DNA of 64,000 nt from Actinomucor elegans (Eukaryota; Mucoromycota; Mucoromycetes; Mucorales; Mucoraceae). Position 1 is the stretch's first letter. The number at the start of each line of letters is the position of its first letter. The notes beneath the pieces were generated by a model. That model saw only the letters and a program-made list of their open reading frames with translations. It had not been told where the DNA came from and ran no database searches. Below are positions 62,311-64,000 of the stretch, piece after piece. Location: the NCBI GenBank assembly GCA_026027325.1, contig JAMSLZ010000003.1:1984001-2048000 (forward strand). Reading direction: 5' to 3'. Position numbers and translations under genes: made by a program.

Positions 62311-63121
62311 TTAGATGAAACCAATCTATAATGAAAAAAAGTATATACGTTAATGATAATGTTACTATGAACGCTTATCCCTTTTCTTACCTTGTTGGCA
62401 ACGTCCAAAGCATCAACATCAGCGGTCAAGCGAACGAAAGCCTTCTTGTGACCATCGGGTCTAAATTATGTAAAAAAAAAAAAAAAAAAAAAAGTAAGCT
62501 TCTGAAGTCATAGCTGAACATGCTTTATGGTTTACCTGATGAGAGTGTTAACTTGAGCAGCTTCAACGTCATAGAGTCTCTTGACGGCGTCCTTGATTTG
62601 GTTCTTGTTGGCCTTGACATCAACGAGGAAGGTCAAGGTGTTGTGTTCCTCAATCTTCTTCATGGCAGTCTCGGTGTTAAGAGGCTGACGGATGACACGG
62701 TATTGGTCCATACGGGGAGCATGAGCAACAGACTTACGGGCATACTTGGGGGCACGACGCAAAACCAAGGTCTTGGGGATGTGGAAGTGAGTGGAGGTAC
62801 GAATCTTACGGACGGCCTTACCATGGACACCCTTAAGGGCGGCCTTCTTGGCAGCGAGAGCCTTGTTCTGAGGAGCTATTAAATGAACTGTCAATGTCTG
62901 CAAGAATCGACTTCAACTCTACAAAATCTCGAATCAGAAAAAAAAAGGAATCAAACCAAGATTGACACTTAATCCATCCATATCCATCGATTAAGTTGCT
63001 GGTTTATGAAAGTTTGATGGAGCATTTCTCTCTTTGATTGATTCCTTTTTTCGTCTGTTTCGATGATTCCTTTTTGTTTATGATTGCATAGTCGCTTTTG
63101 TTATGGATATTTACCAGCCAT
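62311..63121 (-). CDS. RPL25: 60S ribosomal protein uL23 (RPL25/RPL23A)
   Basis: Four exons from 63121 down (63115-63121, 62536-62875, 62391-62460, 62311-62325) give 143 residues; yeast Rpl25 has 142. It reads [13 protein letters not shown], then [89 protein letters not shown]. It binds 25S rRNA and sits at the tunnel exit, docking SRP and NAC. The first coding exon is only 7 nt (ATGGCTG), followed by a 239-nt intron, by far the longest in the window. The last exon is 15 nt. The second intron carries a 23-nt T tract (A on the plus strand, 62472-62494). Confidence 0.96.
62971..62992. promoter_or_regulatory. Intronic ATCCATC motifs in RPL25
   Basis: AATCCATCCATATCCATCGA lies inside the 239-nt first intron of RPL25. 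The same word occurs upstream of RPS7 and RPS12. An intronic position suggests an enhancer or a start site within the intron. Confidence 0.4.
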
Positions 63122-64000
63122 TGTATGTTCAGAAGGGAAAAGAGGCCGTATACAGGTTTGCCAGGCTGCACTCAGTGTAAGTATCGAATCCAACCCGGAC
63201 ATGAAAAATAATCTTCATGCACCCCCGCAAAACATTAGGATTGAAGAGCTAGTCCGGGCCGAGCTTACTGGCTATTTTCTTAAAGTAAACTTTATTGGCT
63301 AGCGGAGAAAGAATCTGAAGATCCTCAAGGATGTGAATCGGATGAAGTTCACATTTTATCTTGAGCAAACATAGGAACAGCCTTGAAACTCAGGAATATA
63401 TAGCAATTAGCATGATTGTTTAGCTAATAAAACTGCCATAATCATATATAGTTCATGAAAAAGTGCTACGTGACTCGAATGATACATCTTTTTTTGCCCT
63501 TTGAAGCAAAAATTCCTTTTTATTTAGTATAGAACTTATGTATAGTTCTTGAAAGAGAATAGATACCTTTAGAAGTTATATTAAAATGTCTAGGCATACC
63601 AATTCTATTATCTTTTTTTAAAACCTAATTTCTGCTCTTTAACTAGCTTCAAATTTGACATTTTAAGCCTAGATGAAAATGATTTGCTATCAACCATTAA
63701 TACACCATGTACTTACGGGCTTTAATTAGATAATAGCTCGAATAAACACAGTAACTCTTTCTTAAACTGCATTGGTAATCAGGCCTAACATTATGCTTGG
63801 AATAAATGAGAGATCTACAAGCCATTAGATCTAAACAACAGTTTATATGAAATGCATGTAATCTAGTACCAGTCATTAACTTATTGTATTATCGCTGTAT
63901 TTCATATCTAATATAATAAGAGTTTTACTGGATGCAACAGATTAGTTTAAATCCGTACCAGCAATCAAATGCGCCATTAAACTTGAAATGACTTAGAAAT
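63122..64000. other. RPL25 upstream region and repeat copy at the window edge
   Basis: The first 250 bp should carry the RPL25 promoter; no ATCCATC word is seen there. From about 63800 a copy of the dispersed repeat runs off the window. Confidence 0.45.
63800..64000 (+). repeat. Dispersed repeat copy, cut by the window end
   Basis: It reads ATGCATGTAATCTAGTACCA, GTCATTAACTTATTGTATTA, then GGATGCAACAGATTAGTTTA, and then GCAATCAAATGCGCCATTAA. The order matches the copy at 33.6 kb. Confidence 0.6.

Noticed and set aside
62520..62882. Plus-strand frame of 120 codons
   Set aside because: It is antisense to the main RPL25 exon.
62876..63114. Box C/D snoRNA in the RPL25 intron
   Set aside because: A GATGAT word exists only on the strand opposite the host gene, and no paired C/D boxes or terminal stem were found.
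1..64000. CRISPR arrays, operons or bacterial features
   Set aside because: None seen. Introns, spliced ribosomal protein genes and spliceosomal genes show eukaryotic nuclear DNA.

Overview
The window is nuclear DNA of a filamentous fungus, most likely an early-diverging Mucoromycota/Mucorales species. The evidence is an AT-rich background, genes broken by many 46-90 nt introns with GT..AG ends and TACTAAC-like branch sites, and homopolymer tracts. The gene set is also telling: KDM5, Gemin5, a class II sirtuin, CLPTM1 and a 13-repeat Sel1 protein. Decayed LINE and Tc1/mariner pieces look like those common in Mucorales. The species is an inference. All exon coordinates were worked out by hand, and every multi-exon model was checked so that its spliced length is a multiple of three.

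Layout: 1-3.2 kb is a repeat/relic region with a broken Tc1-type transposase. 3.2-9.2 kb is a gene cluster: SmG (+), CLPTM1 (-), VPS4 (+), MAD2 (-). 9.2-13.3 kb has no gene and carries degenerate ~175 bp repeat units. 13.3-17.6 kb is a KDM5-type histone demethylase (+). 18.5-21.9 kb is VPS54 (-). 23.9 kb is CTF8 (+). 25.8-26.9 kb is a GATA-like factor (+). 27.4-28.5 kb is a BRCT protein (-). 29.7-30.8 kb is a SIRT4-like sirtuin (-), divergent from a PSP1-domain protein at 31.3-33.4 kb (+). 33.4-39.4 kb is a large gene-poor block with a LINE remnant (34.3-36.0 kb), a possible histone-like scrap and a purine-rich segment. 39.4-41.6 kb is an MFS transporter (+). 42.7-44.4 kb is a possible Pol I factor (+). 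46.2-48.2 kb is cystathionine gamma-synthase (-), 48.7-49.4 kb RRP40 (-), 50.1-53.7 kb Gemin5 (+), and 55.5-57.6 kb the Sel1-repeat protein (+). 58.3-63.1 kb holds three ribosomal protein genes: eS7 (+), eS12 (+) and uL23/RPL25 (-).

Most genes are conserved housekeeping functions. They fall into RNA processing (SmG, Gemin5, RRP40), membrane traffic (VPS4, VPS54), chromosome maintenance (MAD2, CTF8, BRCT protein), chromatin (KDM5, sirtuin) and translation (ribosomal proteins). They do not form one pathway. The most unusual structure is in splicing, with coding micro-exons of 5, 7, 12 and 16 nt, and in a degenerate dispersed repeat seen at about ten places. An ATCCATC motif is associated with all three ribosomal protein genes.
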